Shown here: piece after piece, positions 48,921 through 57,731 of the stretch | How positions within the stretch are numbered: position 1 is the first letter of the stretch | Layout of the letters: every line of letters starts with the position of its first letter | DNA from: AC-32 sp963813435 | GTDB taxonomy: Bacteria; Actinomycetota; Thermoleophilia; Gaiellales; Gaiellaceae | Direction of reading: 5' to 3' | Length of the DNA: 64,000 nucleotides | Assembly: GCA_963813435.1 (NCBI GenBank) | Contig: CAWEYY010000003.1 | Location: 62,001-126,000, forward strand | Program-made: the position numbers and the translations under genes | The notes under the pieces: model-generated | Told to the model about the DNA's origin: nothing | Databases searched by the model: none | What the model saw: the letters and a program-made list of their open reading frames with translations, nothing else

Positions 48921-49826
48921 GTGCTGCTCGGTGCTCACTGCTCCGGCGGGATCACGAAGGCGCTCGACCGCGCGGCCGAGCTCGAGATCGACTCGGTCCA
49001 GCTCTTCGTCCAGAGCCCGCGCGCCTGGCGCTTTCCCGAGCATGACCCGGCCGACCTCGCCGCGTTCCGCGAGCGCCGCGCCAAGCTCGGGATCGGCGGC
49101 GTCCTCGTCCACGCGCTCTACCTCGTCAACCTCGCGAGCCCGAAGGCCGACTTCTACGAGAAGAGCGTCACCACGCTGTGCTCGACCGTCGACGCCGCCT
49201 GCGCGATCGAGGCGGAGGCCGTCGTCTTCCACGTCGGCTCGCACCTGGGCACGGGGTTCGAGGCGGCGATCGAGCGGGTCGCGCCGGCCCTGGCCCAGGC
49301 GCTCGAGCACTGCAACGACACGACCTGGCTCTGCATGGAGGACACGGCAGGCGCGGGCGGGACGATCGGCCGCTCGCTCGAGGAGCTGGCCGCGCTCTAC
49401 GACGCCCTCGACGCCCACCCGCGCCTCGGCATCTGCCTCGACTCGTGCCACCTGTTCGCCTCCGGCTACGACATCACCGACCGCGGCGAGCTCGACAAGC
49501 TGCTGAAGGATCTCGACGGGAAGATCGGGCTCGACCGGCTCCGCTGCCTGCATGTCAACGACTCGAAGGCCCCACTCGGCTCGAATCGCGACCGGCACGA
49601 CAACATCGGCGACGGCCTCATGGGCGAGAAGCTCGGCGTCTTCATTGGCCACCCCAAGCTCCAGGGGCTGCCCGCAGTGATGGAGGTTGCCGGCCGCGAG
49701 GGCAAGGGCCCGGACGCGGAGCAGGTACGGAAGCTGAGGGAGCTACACGCGCGGGCTACGAAGCGATCCGCGCGAAAACCCGGAACGAGGGCTCGCCGAC
49801 CGGCAGCTCGTGGAACTCGGGGTTGA
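48921..49826 (+). CDS. nfo: Endonuclease IV (AP endonuclease)
   Basis: 301 residues, TIM-barrel with three-metal site: LLGAHCSGGITKALDRAAEL, FVQSPRAW, VLVHALYLVNLASP (His), VVFHVGSHLG (His), WLCMEDTAGAGGTIG (Glu), GICLDSCHLFASGYDI (Asp and His), LRCLHVNDSKAPLGSNRDRH (His, Asp, His), LPAVMEVAG (Glu). Repairs abasic sites. The last 30 residues are Arg-rich and overlap the convergent Cys-rich gene, so the C-terminus may be shorter in practice. TAGCGT lies 7 nt before the GTG. Confidence 0.94.
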   Translation: MLLGAHCSGGITKALDRAAELEIDSVQLFVQSPRAWRFPEHDPADLAAFRERRAKLGIGGVLVHALYLVNLASPKADFYEKSVTTLCSTVDAACAIEAEAVVFHVGSHLGTGFEAAIERVAPALAQALEHCNDTTWLCMEDTAGAGGTIGRSLEELAALYDALDAHPRLGICLDSCHLFASGYDITDRGELDKLLKDLDGKIGLDRLRCLHVNDSKAPLGSNRDRHDNIGDGLMGEKLGVFIGHPKLQGLPAVMEVAGREGKGPDAEQVRKLRELHARATKRSARKPGTRARRPAARGTRG

Positions 49827-50169
49827 CGCACCCGAGCTCGTCGATCCGGCTCTCGTAGCAGGCCTCGACCTCGACCTGGCACAGCGGGAGAGGCGGGTTC
49901 ATCACCTTGACCGCGCCGAAGCCGCCGCGCCGCGCCTCGGCCTCACGCAGGAGTTCGAAGTCGATCTCGACCTCGAAGACGTTCTGCATACACCCGATAT
50001 AGGTGTGGCCGAACTCCTCGTAGGAGTAGAGAAACGGACAGCCTCGCTCGGCGCACGCCGCCGGGTAGACGACCTTGTCGCAGTGAACTTCGCAGCGGCG
50101 GCACTCGACTTCGTCATGCGGACGCAGGGGTAGCTGGCTCCGCGTGGCCGCCTGCTCGCGTATCCGCAT
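49756..50169 (-). CDS. Cys-rich small protein, probable metal-binding
   Basis: 137 residues from the ATG at 50169. A Cys cluster at 23-44 (ECRRCEVHCDKV, ACAERGCPF: C-x2-C-x3-C-x8-C-x4-C), Cys60 in YIGCMQ, and LCQVEVEAC, ELGCVNPEF later: nine or more Cys, consistent with Fe-S or zinc sites. The 3' end overlaps the endonuclease IV gene by 71 bases in antisense. No known family recalled. A longer start 36 bases upstream is possible. Confidence 0.65.
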   Translation of the reverse strand: MRIREQAATRSQLPLRPHDEVECRRCEVHCDKVVYPAACAERGCPFLYSYEEFGHTYIGCMQNVFEVEIDFELLREAEARRGGFGAVKVMNPPLPLCQVEVEACYESRIDELGCVNPEFHELPVGEPSFRVFARIAS

Positions 50170-50247
50170 AGATGGATTGTGGGCGCAGAAACCCGCGCTG
50201 CGCAAGACTTGACAAGTTGCGAATTCCCGGGTAGGGCCGGAGCGGAT

Positions 50248-50970
50248 TCAGGCCCGGCCGAGGCGATCGGCGACGTTCAGAACGTCCATCATCGTGAACG
50301 CTTGGTGGTCGGGCTCTTGGCCCTCCGGGTGCTCGTCGGCGCGGAACCAGACGGCCTGCACCGTCGTCATCCCGAGCTCGCCCGAGCCGCGCACGTCCTC
50401 GTACAGGCGGTCGCCGACGAACATGGCGCTGCGGGCCTCGACTCCGAGGGCGTCGAGTGCACGCTCGAAGATCTCCGGGTGCGGCTTGCGCTTGCCGACC
50501 TCGGACGAGAAGACGGCGAAGTCGAGCCGCTCCGCGACTCCGAGCTCCTCGAGGTCGCGGTGGAGGAGCCAGCCAGGATCGAACGCGTTCGAGACCAGCC
50601 CGAGCTTGAGGCCGCGGTCCCTGAGCGCCTCGAGCAACGCGTGCGTGTCGCGCGCGAGCACGCGTGCCGGATCCCACGCCGCGTGCTCGGCCTCGAGAAA
50701 ACGGCCCAACTGCTCCTCGTCGACGGAGACCCCGGCGTCCCCGAGCACCTCCCGGACGAAACCCGGGTAGTCGATCTCGTCGAGCGTTCCCTCGAAGAGA
50801 GCCGTGATCGCGGCGAACCGTGCTTCAGGGTCCACGAAGGCGTCGTCCGCGGCCAGCCGCTCGGCCCCGATCGCCTCGAGGCCCGCGCGCTGACCTGCCG
50901 CGATCAGCTCCATGTCCCACGCGAACTCCATCAGCGTGTCGCCCCAGTCGAAGAGAACGGCCTCCAGCAC
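50248..50970 (-). CDS. HAD-superfamily hydrolase
   Basis: 240 residues: motif I VLFDWGDTLMEFAWD, motif II LVSNAFDPGW (Ser), motif III with Lys in SEVGKRKPHPEIF, motif IV FVGDRLYEDVRG. The first Asp pair is DWGDT, as in many YjjG/epoxide-hydrolase-like HADs. Likely small-molecule phosphatase; substrate unknown. GTG at 50970 stands 19 bases from the divergent antiporter gene. Confidence 0.88.
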   Translation of the reverse strand: MLEAVLFDWGDTLMEFAWDMELIAAGQRAGLEAIGAERLAADDAFVDPEARFAAITALFEGTLDEIDYPGFVREVLGDAGVSVDEEQLGRFLEAEHAAWDPARVLARDTHALLEALRDRGLKLGLVSNAFDPGWLLHRDLEELGVAERLDFAVFSSEVGKRKPHPEIFERALDALGVEARSAMFVGDRLYEDVRGSGELGMTTVQAVWFRADEHPEGQEPDHQAFTMMDVLNVADRLGRA

Positions 50971-50977
50971 GGGTCGC

Positions 50978-50983
50978 TAGGGT
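50978..50983 (+). promoter_or_regulatory. Putative -10 box of the antiporter gene
   Basis: TAGGGT followed by exactly 6 nt (AGCGGC) and the GTG at 50990. Confidence 0.45.
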
Positions 50984-50989
50984 AGCGGC

Positions 50990-52039
50990 GTGGGCCGGAA
51001 GCTCCTCTGGGCGTCGCTGGTTCTGGCCCCCATCACGTTCCTGTTGCGGTACGTCTTCGACGCGGGGGACACGACGCTGTTCCTGGTGGCGGCGGGGGCG
51101 CTGGTTCCGCTCGCGTGGCTGATCGGCGAGGCGACGGAGCACGCGGGCGAGCACACCGGGCCGGGTATTGGCGGCTTCCTGAACGCGAGCTTTGGCAACG
51201 CGCCCGAGCTGATCATCGCCGTGTTCGCGGTGGGTCAGGGCCTGCCAAACGTCGTGCGCGGCTCACTGGCGGGGAGCGTCGTCTCGAACCTGCTCCTCGT
51301 GCTCGGCCTCGCGGTCGCCCTCGGCCCCGGTCGCGACCGGCTAATCGACCGGCGCTCGCTGATGGGCCAACTCGCACTCGTTTTCCTCGCGATCGCGCTC
51401 TTCCTCGTGCCCTCGATACCCGGCTGGAGCGGGGACGCCGAGCGGCATTCGCTTGCGATCGTGACCGTGCCGGTCGCGGCGGTGCTGCTGTGCGTGTACG
51501 TGGCCCAGACCATCCGAGGGCTCCGCCGGCACCGCCGGTTGCACGCCGAGAGCGGCGCCAAGCCGGCGGGCGGCTGGACGTTGACGTCCGCGCTGGTCGT
51601 CCTGGGCATTGCGACCCTCGTGACCGCCTTCGTCAGCGAGATCCTCGTCCACTCGCTCCACGGGTTCGCGAACGCCGTCGGGCTGTCGGAGTTCTTCACG
51701 GCCGCGGTGATCGTGGCGCTCGTCGGCAACGCGGCCGAGCACGGCGGCGCGATCGTGATCGCGCGGCGCGGGAACCTGTACCTCTCGAGCGAGATCGCGG
51801 TCTCGTCGAGCACGCAGGTGGCCCTGTTCGTCACGCCTGCGATCGCGCTGCTCTCCTGGGTCGTCAAGCCGGCGCTGCCGCTCACGTTCAGGCCAGTCGA
51901 GCTCGTGGCGATGGCCGTCTCGGCGGTCGGCGTCGCGCTCGTGCTACGAGATCGCCAGGCGAAGCGCTCCGAGGGGCTCGTGCTGATCGCGCTGTACGGG
52001 CTCACGGTCGCCCTGTTCCTCGCCGCCGGCGACCGCTGA
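50990..52039 (+). CDS. Ca2+/H+ antiporter (CaCA family, Cax-like)
   Basis: 349 residues with ten or eleven membrane helices in two related halves. The alpha motifs are LIGEATEHAGEHTGPGIGGF, ASFGNAPELIIA and, in the second half, IVALVGNAAEHGGAI, with Glu and His in each that take part in Ca2+ exchange. Central cytoplasmic loop is basic (IRGLRRHRRLHAESGAKP). Exports Ca2+ against a proton gradient in homologues. TAGGGT lies 6 nt before the GTG. Confidence 0.92.
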   Translation: MGRKLLWASLVLAPITFLLRYVFDAGDTTLFLVAAGALVPLAWLIGEATEHAGEHTGPGIGGFLNASFGNAPELIIAVFAVGQGLPNVVRGSLAGSVVSNLLLVLGLAVALGPGRDRLIDRRSLMGQLALVFLAIALFLVPSIPGWSGDAERHSLAIVTVPVAAVLLCVYVAQTIRGLRRHRRLHAESGAKPAGGWTLTSALVVLGIATLVTAFVSEILVHSLHGFANAVGLSEFFTAAVIVALVGNAAEHGGAIVIARRGNLYLSSEIAVSSSTQVALFVTPAIALLSWVVKPALPLTFRPVELVAMAVSAVGVALVLRDRQAKRSEGLVLIALYGLTVALFLAAGDR

Positions 52040-52080
52040 CCCGCCCGGTTCGCCACACGACGACGTTGGCTCGCTTTCGT

Positions 52081-52155
52081 CACACCTGCGTCACAGACAC
52101 GCGCGGATCACACGGTTACGATCGCCTCGGGGAGGAGGCCGGGCGAACCGAACTA
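52081..52155 (+). repeat. Conserved GGGGAGGAGGCCGGGCG intergenic motif, copy 3
   Basis: Plus strand: TGCGTCACAGACACGCGCGG, then TTACGATCGCCTCGGGGAGG, AGGCCGGGCGAACCGAACTA and CGGGGCGC. Lies between convergent 3' ends, so it cannot be a 5' leader of either neighbour. Confidence 0.65.
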
Positions 52156-52162
52156 CGGGGCG

Positions 52163-53503
52163 CTAGCGGAAATCGGCGGGCGACGGAGGCCCGAAGGTCT
52201 CCGGCACACGCGTGAACGGATAGGTCGCCCAGTACAGCTTCACGACCTCGCCGTCCTCACCGCGCACGATCCGGAGCAGCTCGCCGCGCTCGGTGCCGGA
52301 GACCGCGCGGTACAGATCCTCGCCCTCGGGCTCGAAGACCGACGGCGCCCTCTCCGGCGGAGCCGCGGCAAACCGCGCCTCGAGCCGACCGCCGCGCCAG
52401 CTGAAGATCGTCTCGGCGCCCTCTGCCCACCAGCGTCCGAGCAAGGGCACGATCGCCTCCGGCGGCGCCTCCTCCGGCGTCCACGGCTCGGGCGCAGGCG
52501 CGAGCTCCTCGACCGCCGCCTCGGCGAGCATGAGCCCGGTCTCGACCATCTTCGGCCAGCGGCTCGAGTTCGTCAGCAGCACCGCGCCCACGTTGTCCCG
52601 CCTCGAGTACACGAGCATCGAGACGAAGCCGGGGAAGCCGCCGGTGTGCCCGCCGTAAACCCGCTCGCCACGGCGCCACAGCTCGATGCCGAGGCCCCAG
52701 CCCAGCGTCCAGTCCGGCTCGGCCATGATCTGGACGTCATGCATCTCGTCGACCGCCGCCGGCGGCAGCACCGCCTCGTCCGGCGCGCACATGAACGAGC
52801 CCCAGCGCGCGAGGTCGGCGATCGTGCTGCAGAGCCCCGACTCGCCGCCCTTGCCGCCGAGCTCGAGCTCGGGCTCCCGTAGAACCGCGTCCGAGTACGG
52901 CTCGACGAAGTACGGCTTCGCCGCGGGCGGGGTCGGCCCCCAGGTTGTTCGCCCCAGCCCTAGCGGCACCACCAGCCTCTTCTCGACGTACTCGCGAAAT
53001 GACGTGCCCGATACCCGAGCCACCACGAGCCCGAGCAGCGCGTAGGCGAGATTCGAGTAGTGCCAGGCGGTGTCGCCGGGGAGCACCTGCTCTGCCTCGT
53101 CGAGCCGAGCGAGCAGCTCCTCCTCCCTGGGAAAGACGAGCGACTCCCAGATCTCGCCGGGCGGCTCGCGCTGGAGCCCCGACGCATGAGCCAGCATCCG
53201 TCGCAGCGTCAGGGACCCGTGCTCGACCTCGGGCAGGTGCTGCTCGAGCGGGTCGTCGAGGCCGAGCTTCCCTTCGGCGCGCAGCTGCATGACCGAGGTC
53301 GCGGTGAACGTCTTCGTGATCGACGCGACTGGGTGTTGGGTGTCGATCGTCGTCGCCCGTCCCTCCTCCACGTCCGCGAGCCCGATCGCCGCCGACCACG
53401 CGAGCTCGCCGGCGCGAAACACCCCGGCCAGGATGCTCGGCAGCCGCCCCTCGCTCTGCGCGGCTCGGACGAGGCGGTCGAAGCGTTCCTCAGGCCCGGG
53501 CAA
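52163..53503 (-). CDS. Beta-lactamase-fold serine hydrolase
   Basis: 446 residues, class C beta-lactamase/PBP4* family: SITKTFTATSVMQL (SxxK nucleophile and Lys), HYSNLAYALLGLVV (YxN), GGHTGGFPGF (HxG). A C-terminal lipocalin-like extension (RWWAEGAETIFSWRGGRLEA) is common in this family. No signal peptide is evident, so it is probably cytoplasmic; esterase or peptidase more likely than beta-lactamase. Start overlaps the threonine aldolase stop by 14 bases. Confidence 0.87.
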   Translation of the reverse strand: MPGPEERFDRLVRAAQSEGRLPSILAGVFRAGELAWSAAIGLADVEEGRATTIDTQHPVASITKTFTATSVMQLRAEGKLGLDDPLEQHLPEVEHGSLTLRRMLAHASGLQREPPGEIWESLVFPREEELLARLDEAEQVLPGDTAWHYSNLAYALLGLVVARVSGTSFREYVEKRLVVPLGLGRTTWGPTPPAAKPYFVEPYSDAVLREPELELGGKGGESGLCSTIADLARWGSFMCAPDEAVLPPAAVDEMHDVQIMAEPDWTLGWGLGIELWRRGERVYGGHTGGFPGFVSMLVYSRRDNVGAVLLTNSSRWPKMVETGLMLAEAAVEELAPAPEPWTPEEAPPEAIVPLLGRWWAEGAETIFSWRGGRLEARFAAAPPERAPSVFEPEGEDLYRAVSGTERGELLRIVRGEDGEVVKLYWATYPFTRVPETFGPPSPADFR

Positions 53504-54533
53504 GCGCGCCGAGCGCGCGGGGGATCAGCTCGACCGCCCGCTCGATGTCCTCGTCGTCGATGTCCAGATGGGTGACCGCGCGAAGCCGCGTGGCGTGCGC
53601 CGTCATCGAAAGGCCGACTCCGGCCTCCATCAGGCGGGCGAGTGCCTCCTCGGGAGCAAGCCCGAGCGGAGCCAGGTCGACCTGCACGAAGTTCGTCTCC
53701 ACCTGCTCGAGGTCGACCGGGATGCCAGCCTCGTCGAGCCCTTCGCCGAGCCGCCGCGCCCGCGCGTGATCCTCGGCCAGCCGCTCGATGTTGTGCTCGA
53801 GCGCATAGACACCCGCGGCCGCGACGATCCCCGCCTGGCGCATGGCGCCGCCGAACTGGTGCTTGAACCGGCGCGCCTTCGCCATCCGCTCGGACGAACC
53901 GGCGACGATCGCGCCGAGCGGGCAACCCAGGCCCTTCGAGAGACAGAGCGTGACCGTGTCGAATGGGCGGCCGATCTCCGCCGACGGCACTCCGGACGCG
54001 ACCGACGCGTTCATGATCCGCGCGCCGTCGAGGTGCAGGTTGAGCTCGAGCTCGCGCGCCGTGGCGACGACCGCGTCGATCTCTGCCGGCCGCCAGAACC
54101 GGCCACCGGACGCGTTGTGGGTGTCCTCAACCGAGACGATCGCCGTGCGGGGCGTGTGCGTCGCGTCGCCGGCGCGAACCGTCTGCCGGATCTGCTCGGG
54201 CGTGAAGCGTCCGGCCTCGCAGCGGAGCGGCCGCGTCATCAGGCCGGCGAACACCGCAGGCCCGCCGAGCTCCGAGATGAAGATGTGCGAGTTCTCCTCG
54301 GCGATGACCTCCTCGCCCGGCTCGCCGAGCGTCCGCAGCGCGATCTCGTTCGCCATCGTCGCCGTCGGGACGAAGACCGCCTCCTCCTGCCCGAGCAGCT
54401 CCGCCGCGCGGCGCTCGAGCTCGTTCACGGTCGGGTCCTCGCGCCGCTGCTCGTCGCCGACCTCGGCCGCCGCGATCGCCGCGCGCATCTCCGCGCTCGG
54501 CTGCGTCTTCGTGTCCGAACGGAGGTCGATCAT
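53490..54533 (-). CDS. ltaE: Low-specificity L-threonine aldolase
   Basis: PLP enzyme cleaving threonine to glycine and acetaldehyde. 347 residues: IDLRSDTKTQPSAEMRAAIA, AVFVPTATMANEIAL, ISELGGPAVFAG, VEDTHNASGGRFWRP, LDGARIMNASVAS and TLCLSKGLGCPLGAIVAG (PLP Lys). ATG start overlaps the gcvPB stop by one base. With the glycine cleavage genes upstream it would feed glycine into one-carbon metabolism. Confidence 0.93.
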   Translation of the reverse strand: MIDLRSDTKTQPSAEMRAAIAAAEVGDEQRREDPTVNELERRAAELLGQEEAVFVPTATMANEIALRTLGEPGEEVIAEENSHIFISELGGPAVFAGLMTRPLRCEAGRFTPEQIRQTVRAGDATHTPRTAIVSVEDTHNASGGRFWRPAEIDAVVATARELELNLHLDGARIMNASVASGVPSAEIGRPFDTVTLCLSKGLGCPLGAIVAGSSERMAKARRFKHQFGGAMRQAGIVAAAGVYALEHNIERLAEDHARARRLGEGLDEAGIPVDLEQVETNFVQVDLAPLGLAPEEALARLMEAGVGLSMTAHATRLRAVTHLDIDDEDIERAVELIPRALGALARA

Positions 54534-56026
54534 CAGGCGCCCTTCGACGCCTCGACGGCAGGCTCGGGCTCAGCCGCGAGGTCGGGATGGTCCTCGAAGT
54601 GGTATCGAACGACCGACCGCTTCACTGCCTTGACCTCGTCCAGCCGCCCGACCGGGGTGCCGTGCGGCGCCTCCTTCAGTTCCTCCGGCCGTTCGGCCGC
54701 GTCCGCGGCGATGGCGAGCATCGCGTCGGCGAAGGCGTCGAGCGTCTCCTTCGCTTCCGTCTCGGTCGGCTCGATCATCAGCGCCTCCGGGACGATCAAC
54801 GGGAAGTAGACCGTCGGCGGGTGGAAGCCGTAGTCCATCAGCCGCTTCGCGACGTCGAGCGCCGTCGCACCGTGCTCGCGCTTGAGCCCGCGCGCCGACA
54901 GCACGAACTCGTGCATGCAGAGCCGGTCGAACGGAAGCTCGTACGCGTCGCGGAGCCGGGCGAGGAGGTAGTTCGCGTTCAACACGGCTACCTCGGACAT
55001 CTCGCGCAGCGCCGGCCCATACGCACGGATGAACGCGTACGACCGAACGAAGACGCCGAACGGCCCGTAGTAGCCGCGAACCTTCCCGATCGAGCGGGGA
55101 CGGTCGTAGTCGAAGCGGAAGCGGTCTTCGTCGCGGACGATCGCCGGGACCGGCAGGAACGCCTCGAGCCTCTCCGCGACCGCGATCGGGCCGCCGCCAG
55201 GCCCGCCGCCTCCGTGCGGCTGCGAGAACGTCTTGTGCAGATTGATGTGGACGATGTCGAAGCCCATGTCGCCCGGCCGCGAGATTCCGCAGACGGCGTT
55301 CAGGTTCGCGCCGTCGTAGTACATGAGCGCTCCCGTGCCGTGGAAGATGCGCTCGATCTCCTCGATGTTCTCGTCGAAGAGGCCCAGCGTCGACGGGTTC
55401 GTGAGCATGAGTCCCGCCGTGTGCTCGTCGACCTTGGTGCGCAGGTCGTCGACGTCGATGTTCCCCCGCGCGTCGGTCTGGACGTGCGTCAGCTCGTACC
55501 CCGTCATCGTCACGCTGGCCGGGTTCGTGCCGTGGGCGGTGTCGGGGATGACGATCTTGCGCCGCTGCTCGTCCTCTCCGCGATCGGCGAAGTAGGCGTG
55601 CATGAGCATCAGCCCCGTGAGCTCGCCCTGCGAGCCGGCTGCCGGCTGAAGGGACACTGCCGGGAGACCGGTGACTTCCGCGAGCGCCTCCTGGAGCTCG
55701 GCGCAGAGCCGTAGAGCTCCCTGCACGTGGTCCTCGTCCTCGAGCGGGTGCAGGTCACGGAACCCGGGGAGCGACGCGAACCGCTCGTTCACGCGCGGGT
55801 TGTGCTTCATCGTGCACGAGCCGAGTGGGTAGAAGCCCGTGTCGACGCCGAAGTTGCGCGTCGAGAGCTCGGTGAAGTGGCGCAGGAGATCCGGCTCGGC
55901 GATCTCGGGAAGCCGTGGCGCTTCGGCTCGGCGGAGCTCGTCGGGAACTTCCGGAGCCGGCAGGTCGTGCGCTGGGAGCCTGCCCGCGCGGCGGCCGGGG
56001 CGCGACTTCTCGAAGATCAGCTTCAC
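54533..56026 (-). CDS. gcvPB: Glycine dehydrogenase (decarboxylating) subunit 2
   Basis: P-protein beta half, 497 residues from GTG at 56026. Seen: STRNFGVDTGFYPLGSCTMK, SLQPAAGSQGELTGLMLMH, PDTAHGTNPASVTMTGYE, MLTNPSTLGLFDENI, YYDGANLNAVCG and the PLP site INLHKTFSQPHGGGGPGGGP. Pairs with gcvPA to decarboxylate glycine and load the lipoyl arm of GcvH. Overlaps gcvPA stop (GTGA). Confidence 0.95.
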   Translation of the reverse strand: MKLIFEKSRPGRRAGRLPAHDLPAPEVPDELRRAEAPRLPEIAEPDLLRHFTELSTRNFGVDTGFYPLGSCTMKHNPRVNERFASLPGFRDLHPLEDEDHVQGALRLCAELQEALAEVTGLPAVSLQPAAGSQGELTGLMLMHAYFADRGEDEQRRKIVIPDTAHGTNPASVTMTGYELTHVQTDARGNIDVDDLRTKVDEHTAGLMLTNPSTLGLFDENIEEIERIFHGTGALMYYDGANLNAVCGISRPGDMGFDIVHINLHKTFSQPHGGGGPGGGPIAVAERLEAFLPVPAIVRDEDRFRFDYDRPRSIGKVRGYYGPFGVFVRSYAFIRAYGPALREMSEVAVLNANYLLARLRDAYELPFDRLCMHEFVLSARGLKREHGATALDVAKRLMDYGFHPPTVYFPLIVPEALMIEPTETEAKETLDAFADAMLAIAADAAERPEELKEAPHGTPVGRLDEVKAVKRSVVRYHFEDHPDLAAEPEPAVEASKGA

Positions 56027-57342
56027 GACGCCAGCACCTCCGCCAGCCGGTCGATCTCGGCCGGCGTACGCCGCTCGGTGGTCGCGACGAGGAGCACGTC
56101 GTCCATGCCCGGGTAGTCGCGGCCGAGCGCATAGCCGGGGTGGACGCCCTGCGCGAGCGCGTCGCGCACGACCTCGCGGGCCGGCCGTCCGACGCGTACG
56201 CCAAACTCCTTGAACGTTGTCCGATCCGAAAACACGAGTGGAAGATCCAGGCGCTCTTTCGCGTAGGCGCCAAGGGCCATGCAGGTCTCCCCCACCTCGC
56301 GCAGCCCCTGCGGCCCGAGCCACGAGAGGTAGACGAGACCCCCCAGGGAGAGGAGCGTCTGGTTGGTCGTGATGTTCGACGTCGCTTTCTCGCGCCGGAT
56401 GTGCTGCTCGCGCGTCTGCAGCGTCAGGACATAGCCGCGGTTTCCCGCGGCGTCAGTGGTCTCGCCGACGATCCGCCCGGGCATCCTCCGGATCAGGTCG
56501 GAGCGGGCCGCAAGGAAGCCGTAGTGCGGCCCGCCGTAGGAGACGTGGTTGCCGGCGGGCTGTCCCTCGCCGATCGCGATCGCGCAGCCGTACCGGCCCG
56601 GAGCCTCGAGCACGCCCAGCGACAGCGGGTCGACATGCGCGACCGGGAGCGCCTCGGCATCGGCGGCCGCGGCGGCGAGCTCGGATGCGGGCTCCAGCAC
56701 TCCGAAGAAGTTCGGGTGCTGGAAGATGACGCAGGCCGCGTCCTCGGCAGCAGCGCGGAGCTCGTCCGGGTCGGTCGCGCCATCCCGGTGCGGGACGTCG
56801 ACGACCTCGAGCCCGAAACCGGGCGCGTAGGTCTTCACGACCTGGCGGACCTGCGGGCTCGTCGCTTCGGTGACGACGACCTTCGAGCGACCCGTCACGT
56901 GCTTGGCCATGTAGCACGCGTCCGCGGCGACCGTGGTGCCGTCGTATCCGGAGGCGTTCGAGACGTCCATTCCGGTGAGCTCGCAGATCGCCGTCTGGTA
57001 CTCGAAGATCGCCTGCAGGACGCCCTGGCTCAGCTCGGGCTGGTACGGCGTGTATGCCGTGAGGAACTCGCCGCGCTGGAGGACGGCGTCGACGACGGCC
57101 GGGACGTAGTGGTCGTAGAGGCCCGCGCCCAGGAACGAGATCTCTGCGTGGTCGTTCTCCGACGCGAGCTGCTCGAAGTAGGCGGTCAGCTCCTGCTCGG
57201 TCAGCGCTGCGGGCAGGTCGAGCTCGCGGCCGAAGCGCACGCCGGGCGGAAGATCGGCGAAGAGCTCCTCCAGGGACGAGACGCCGATCGTCTCGAGCAT
57301 CGCCTCCCGGTCGGCGTCGGTGAGCGCGAGGTAGCCCGTCAC
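56023..57342 (-). CDS. gcvPA: Glycine dehydrogenase (decarboxylating) subunit 1
   Basis: P-protein alpha half, 439 residues: ENDHAEISFLGAGLYDHYVP, PYQPELSQGVLQAIFEYQTA, VSNASGYDGTTVAADACYMA, HPNFFGVLEPA, GGPHYGFLAAR, EQHIRREKATSNITTNQ. Normal length for the split, firmicute/actinobacterial type of P-protein. Coupled to gcvH by GTGA overlap. Confidence 0.95.
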   Translation of the reverse strand: MTGYLALTDADREAMLETIGVSSLEELFADLPPGVRFGRELDLPAALTEQELTAYFEQLASENDHAEISFLGAGLYDHYVPAVVDAVLQRGEFLTAYTPYQPELSQGVLQAIFEYQTAICELTGMDVSNASGYDGTTVAADACYMAKHVTGRSKVVVTEATSPQVRQVVKTYAPGFGLEVVDVPHRDGATDPDELRAAAEDAACVIFQHPNFFGVLEPASELAAAAADAEALPVAHVDPLSLGVLEAPGRYGCAIAIGEGQPAGNHVSYGGPHYGFLAARSDLIRRMPGRIVGETTDAAGNRGYVLTLQTREQHIRREKATSNITTNQTLLSLGGLVYLSWLGPQGLREVGETCMALGAYAKERLDLPLVFSDRTTFKEFGVRVGRPAREVVRDALAQGVHPGYALGRDYPGMDDVLLVATTERRTPAEIDRLAEVLAS

Positions 57343-57731
57343 GCCTGCTCGGCGAGGTGGCCCCGGTATGCCTCCACGTCCATCAGCGCGTCGGCCTCGC
57401 CGGGGTTCGACATGCGGATGCGGACGATCCAGCCCTCGCCGTACGGGTCGGCGTTCACCGTCTCGGGCGCGCTCTCGAGAGCCGTGTTGACCTCGAGGAT
57501 CTCGCCAGAGAGGGGCGCGATCACATCCGAGACCGCCTTCACCGACTCGACCTCGGCGTAGGACTCGTCCTTCGTCACCGTGGCGCCGACCTCGGGCGGC
57601 TCGAAGTGCACGAGCTCGCCGAGCGCGTCCTGCGCGAACCAGGTCACGCCGAAGGTCGCCTCGTCGCCGTCGATGCGCGCCCAGTCGTGCTCGGGGTGGT
57701 AGCGCAGATCGTCGGGATACGTCTCAGCCAT
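57339..57731 (-). CDS. gcvH: Glycine cleavage system H protein
   Basis: 130-residue lipoyl carrier. The lipoyl-Lys lies in AEVESVKAVSDVIAPLSG; TWFAQDALGELVHFEPPEVG and LIRI-type end VRIRMSNPGEADALM are typical. ATG at 57731 overlaps the gcvT stop by 8 bases. Confidence 0.96.
   Translation of the reverse strand: MAETYPDDLRYHPEHDWARIDGDEATFGVTWFAQDALGELVHFEPPEVGATVTKDESYAEVESVKAVSDVIAPLSGEILEVNTALESAPETVNADPYGEGWIVRIRMSNPGEADALMDVEAYRGHLAEQA

Noticed and set aside
50206..50237. Plus-strand promoter TTGACA-17-TAGGGC
   Set aside because: No plus-strand gene or RNA follows it; the next gene (HAD) is on minus, so it is probably chance.
52163..53503. True beta-lactamase (antibiotic resistance)
   Set aside because: It has SxxK, YxN and HxG but no signal peptide and a C-terminal extension typical of the broader serine-hydrolase family; resistance cannot be claimed.
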